Origin: Rhodocyclaceae bacterium
Lineage (GTDB): Bacteria; Pseudomonadota; Gammaproteobacteria; Burkholderiales; Rhodocyclaceae
DNA: 6,774 bases
Reading direction: 5' to 3'
NCBI GenBank assembly: GCA_027325905.1
Contig: DAIEEM010000116.1
Coordinates: 1-6,774, forward strand
Part shown: piece by piece, positions 5,091-6,774 of the stretch
Position numbering within the stretch: the stretch's first letter is position 1
Layout of the letters: each line of letters opens with the position of its first letter
Notes under the pieces: generated by a model
Told to the model about the DNA's origin: nothing
Seen by the model: the letters and a program-made list of their open reading frames with translations, nothing else
The model's database searches: none
Translations under genes and position numbers: made by a program

Positions 5091-6395
5091 TCAGTCCTTC
5101 GGCCGCCGGTCGACCACGCGCTTGGCCTTGCCGACCGAGCGCTCGACGCCGCCGGTTTCGACGATGCGGATCTGCGTCGAGATGCCGATGTAGGACTTGA
5201 TGTGATGCGCGAGTTCGTGGGCGGCGTATTCCTTCTCGGCCGCCGTGGCGGTGGCGAACTCGGGCTTCATTTCGACGTTGACCGCCACGGTGTCCATATG
5301 GCCGTCGCGTGCGACTTCGATCAGGTAGTGCGGCGAGAGCTTCGGCGTCTTGAGGATCTGCTCCTCGATCTGGCTCGGGAAGACATTGACGCCGCGGATG
5401 ATCAGCATGTCGTCCGAGCGGCCGGTGATCTTGCCGATGCGGCGCATGGCGCGCGAAGTCGGCGGCAGCAGGCGCGTCAGGTCGCGCGTGCGGTAGCGGA
5501 CCACCGGCAGCGCTTCCTTGGTCAGCGAGGTGAACACCAGTTCGCCGAGTTCGCCGTCGGGCAGCGCGGCGCCGGTGGCGGGATCGATGATCTCGGGATA
5601 GAAATGGTCTTCCCAGACGACCGGGCCGTCCTTGCTCTCGACGCACTCGTTGGCCACGCCGGGACCGATGACTTCGGAGAGGCCGTAGATGTCGACGGCG
5701 TGCATGTCGAAGCGGCGTTCGATCTCTTCGCGCATCAGGTGCGTCCACGGCTCGGCGCCGTGGATGCCGATGGTCAGCGAAGACTTGGCCGGATCGAGGC
5801 CCTGGCGCACGAACTCGTCGCCGATGGCGAGCATGTAGGAGGGCGTCACCATGATGATGTCGGGCTCGAAGTCGAGGATCAACTGCACCTGTCTCTCGGT
5901 TTGGCCGCCGCCGAAGGGAATGACCGTGCAGCCGAGGCGCTCGGCGCCGTAGTGGGCGCCCAGGCCGCCGGTGAACAGGCCGTAGCCGTAGGAGACATGC
6001 ACTTTGTGACCGGGACGGCCGCCGGCGGCGTAGATCGAGCGCGCCATCAGCTTGGCCCAGGTGTCGATGTCCTGCTGCGTATAGCCGACGACGGTGGGTT
6101 TGCCGGTGGTGCCGGACGACGCATGCACGCGCACCACCTTCTCGCGCGGCACCGCGAACATGCCGAAGGGATAGGTTTCGCGCAAGTCCTGCTTGGTGGT
6201 GAACGGGAACTTGGCGAGGTCCTTGAGTTCCTTGAGGTCGTCGGGACGCACACCGGCGGCGTCGAACTTGGCGCGGTAGTGCGCGACGTTGTCGTAAGCG
6301 TGCTTCAAGGACCAGCGCATGCGTTGCAGTTGCAAGGCGGCGATTTCGTCGCGGCTGGCGTTTTCGATGGCGTCGAGGCCGGTGCGGGTGCTCAT
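5091..6395 (-). CDS. paaK: Phenylacetate-CoA ligase (paaK copy B)
   Basis: This 434-aa protein is a second phenylacetate-CoA ligase of the same fold and length as copy A. Motifs sit three residues earlier: P-loop ASSGTTGKPTV at 92-102, DIYGLSE at 235-241, YRTRDL at 301-306, GRSDDMLIIRG at 325-335 and GKAKRV at 422-427. By eye about two thirds of residues are identical to copy A, with no internal gaps in the alignment. Differences that could affect the substrate pocket include YGYGLFTGG (B) against HGYGLFTGG (A), and PFGGGQTE (B) against PISGGQTE (A). The ATG at 6393-6395 has AGAGGA ending 6 bases upstream, so I prefer it to an in-frame ATG at 6417-6419 that lies before this ribosome site. It follows paaI by 24 bases, the classical paaI-paaK order, so this copy is the more likely main enzyme of the catabolic pathway. 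Confidence 0.95.
   Translation of the reverse strand: MSTRTGLDAIENASRDEIAALQLQRMRWSLKHAYDNVAHYRAKFDAAGVRPDDLKELKDLAKFPFTTKQDLRETYPFGMFAVPREKVVRVHASSGTTGKPTVVGYTQQDIDTWAKLMARSIYAAGGRPGHKVHVSYGYGLFTGGLGAHYGAERLGCTVIPFGGGQTERQVQLILDFEPDIIMVTPSYMLAIGDEFVRQGLDPAKSSLTIGIHGAEPWTHLMREEIERRFDMHAVDIYGLSEVIGPGVANECVESKDGPVVWEDHFYPEIIDPATGAALPDGELGELVFTSLTKEALPVVRYRTRDLTRLLPPTSRAMRRIGKITGRSDDMLIIRGVNVFPSQIEEQILKTPKLSPHYLIEVARDGHMDTVAVNVEMKPEFATATAAEKEYAAHELAHHIKSYIGISTQIRIVETGGVERSVGKAKRVVDRRPKD
5360..5444. repeat. Near-identical tract shared by the two paaK genes, copy B side
   Basis: This is the partner of 2962-3046, in direct orientation, offset by 2398 bases. A recombination between the two tracts would delete the ORF6N gene and the gene remnants and fuse the two ligases. 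Confidence 0.85.
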
Positions 6396-6419
6396 GGATT
6401 TTCCTCTGCGAAGCCGCAA

Positions 6420-6774
6420 TTATCCAACAGTTTCCGGCGCTTCGAAGAAATGGCCCTTGACGCGCGCGGCGCGGCCGCGGAAGACGGCGACCAGCTTGCC
6501 GTCCGCGTTGCTTACCTCGATGTCGTAGACGCCGCTGCGCCCGCCCTGGTGGCGGGCATGGCCGACGGCGGTGAGGACGTCGCCGAGATGGGCCGGCGCG
6601 AGGAAGTTGATGTCGACGCCGGCGGCGACGGCGCGATGGTTGAAGCTGTTGCAGGCGTAGGCAAAGGTGGAGTCGGCCAGCGCGAAAATGAAGCCGCCGT
6701 GGCAACTGCCGTGGCCGTTCACCATGTCCTGGCGCACGCTCATGGCGAGTGTCGCCGTGCCGGCGCCGACCGCG
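6420..6774 (-). CDS. paaI: Phenylacetic acid degradation thioesterase PaaI, 5' end outside the window
   Basis: This is a hotdog-fold thioesterase that hydrolyses (hydroxy)phenylacetyl-CoA and related dead-end CoA esters, freeing CoA when the phenylacetate pathway stalls. The hallmark MVNGHGSCHGGFIFALADS is present, with the Asn, His-Gly and LAD aspartate that form the PaaI active site. Then come YACNS, INFLAPAHLGD, HARHQGGRSGVYDIEV and VAVFRGRAARVKG, all closely matching E. coli PaaI. An ATG at 6741-6743 lies in frame, but the reading frame continues to the edge with AVGAGTATLA, the strand expected just before it in PaaI. The true start is therefore beyond the window, and about 117 residues of an expected about 140-150 are visible. 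TAA at 6420-6422 is 24 bases before paaK copy B. Confidence 0.95.
   Translation of the reverse strand, partial: AVGAGTATLAMSVRQDMVNGHGSCHGGFIFALADSTFAYACNSFNHRAVAAGVDINFLAPAHLGDVLTAVGHARHQGGRSGVYDIEVSNADGKLVAVFRGRAARVKGHFFEAPETVG

Noticed and set aside
6417..6419. An ATG 24 bases upstream as the start of paaK copy B.
   Set aside because: The AGAGGA ribosome site lies downstream of it and serves the ATG at 6395; the added residues MRLRRGKS are not shared with copy A.
5068..6705. A 545-codon minus-strand frame overlapping paaI and paaK copy B.
   Set aside because: It is shifted by one base relative to the true genes, is arginine/proline-rich throughout and has no domain signature.

Overview
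The window looks like the chromosome of a GC-rich betaproteobacterium, probably of the Rhodocyclales (Azoarcus/Thauera-like) or a close relative. This is inferred from strong G/C third-position bias, from two phenylacetate-CoA ligase genes, and from the PaaI, SrkA and MsrA protein types. No rRNA, tRNA or CRISPR array is visible.

Layout, left to right. Bases 1-96 (+) are the last 31 codons of an insertion-sequence transposase whose body lies outside the window. Bases 152-4006 hold five tightly packed minus-strand genes. In transcription order they are a phenylacetate-CoA ligase (paaK copy A), a two-helix membrane protein of 74 aa, a class I SAM-dependent methyltransferase, the kinase srkA and the methionine sulfoxide reductase msrA. 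The first three overlap by 4 bases and 1 base, and the later gaps are 10 and 34 bases, so they probably form one operon. Bases 4099-4763 (+) carry an ORF6N-domain (phage antirepressor-like) gene. It has a near-consensus promoter, a GTG start, and a perfect 12-bp-arm palindrome inside its coding sequence. Bases 4764-5090 hold no intact gene. They contain what looks like a scar: a short 3' remnant of an unidentified minus-strand gene butts onto the 3' part of an XRE-type regulator on the plus strand. Bases 5091-6774 (-) are a second paaK (copy B) preceded by paaI, which runs off the right edge.

How the parts fit. PaaK activates phenylacetate to phenylacetyl-CoA, the first step of the aerobic CoA-dependent phenylacetate pathway. 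PaaI is the hotdog thioesterase that rescues CoA from stalled intermediates. The paaI-paaK B pair is therefore a standard catabolic module, while copy A heads a separate operon ending in oxidative-damage genes (srkA, msrA). The two ligases are collinear paralogues separated by about 1.1 kb of accessory DNA (the ORF6N gene and gene remnants). They share one 85-base tract with a single mismatch, which hints at gene conversion. The most unusual element is the perfect palindrome within the ORF6N gene. No complete new system is evident.
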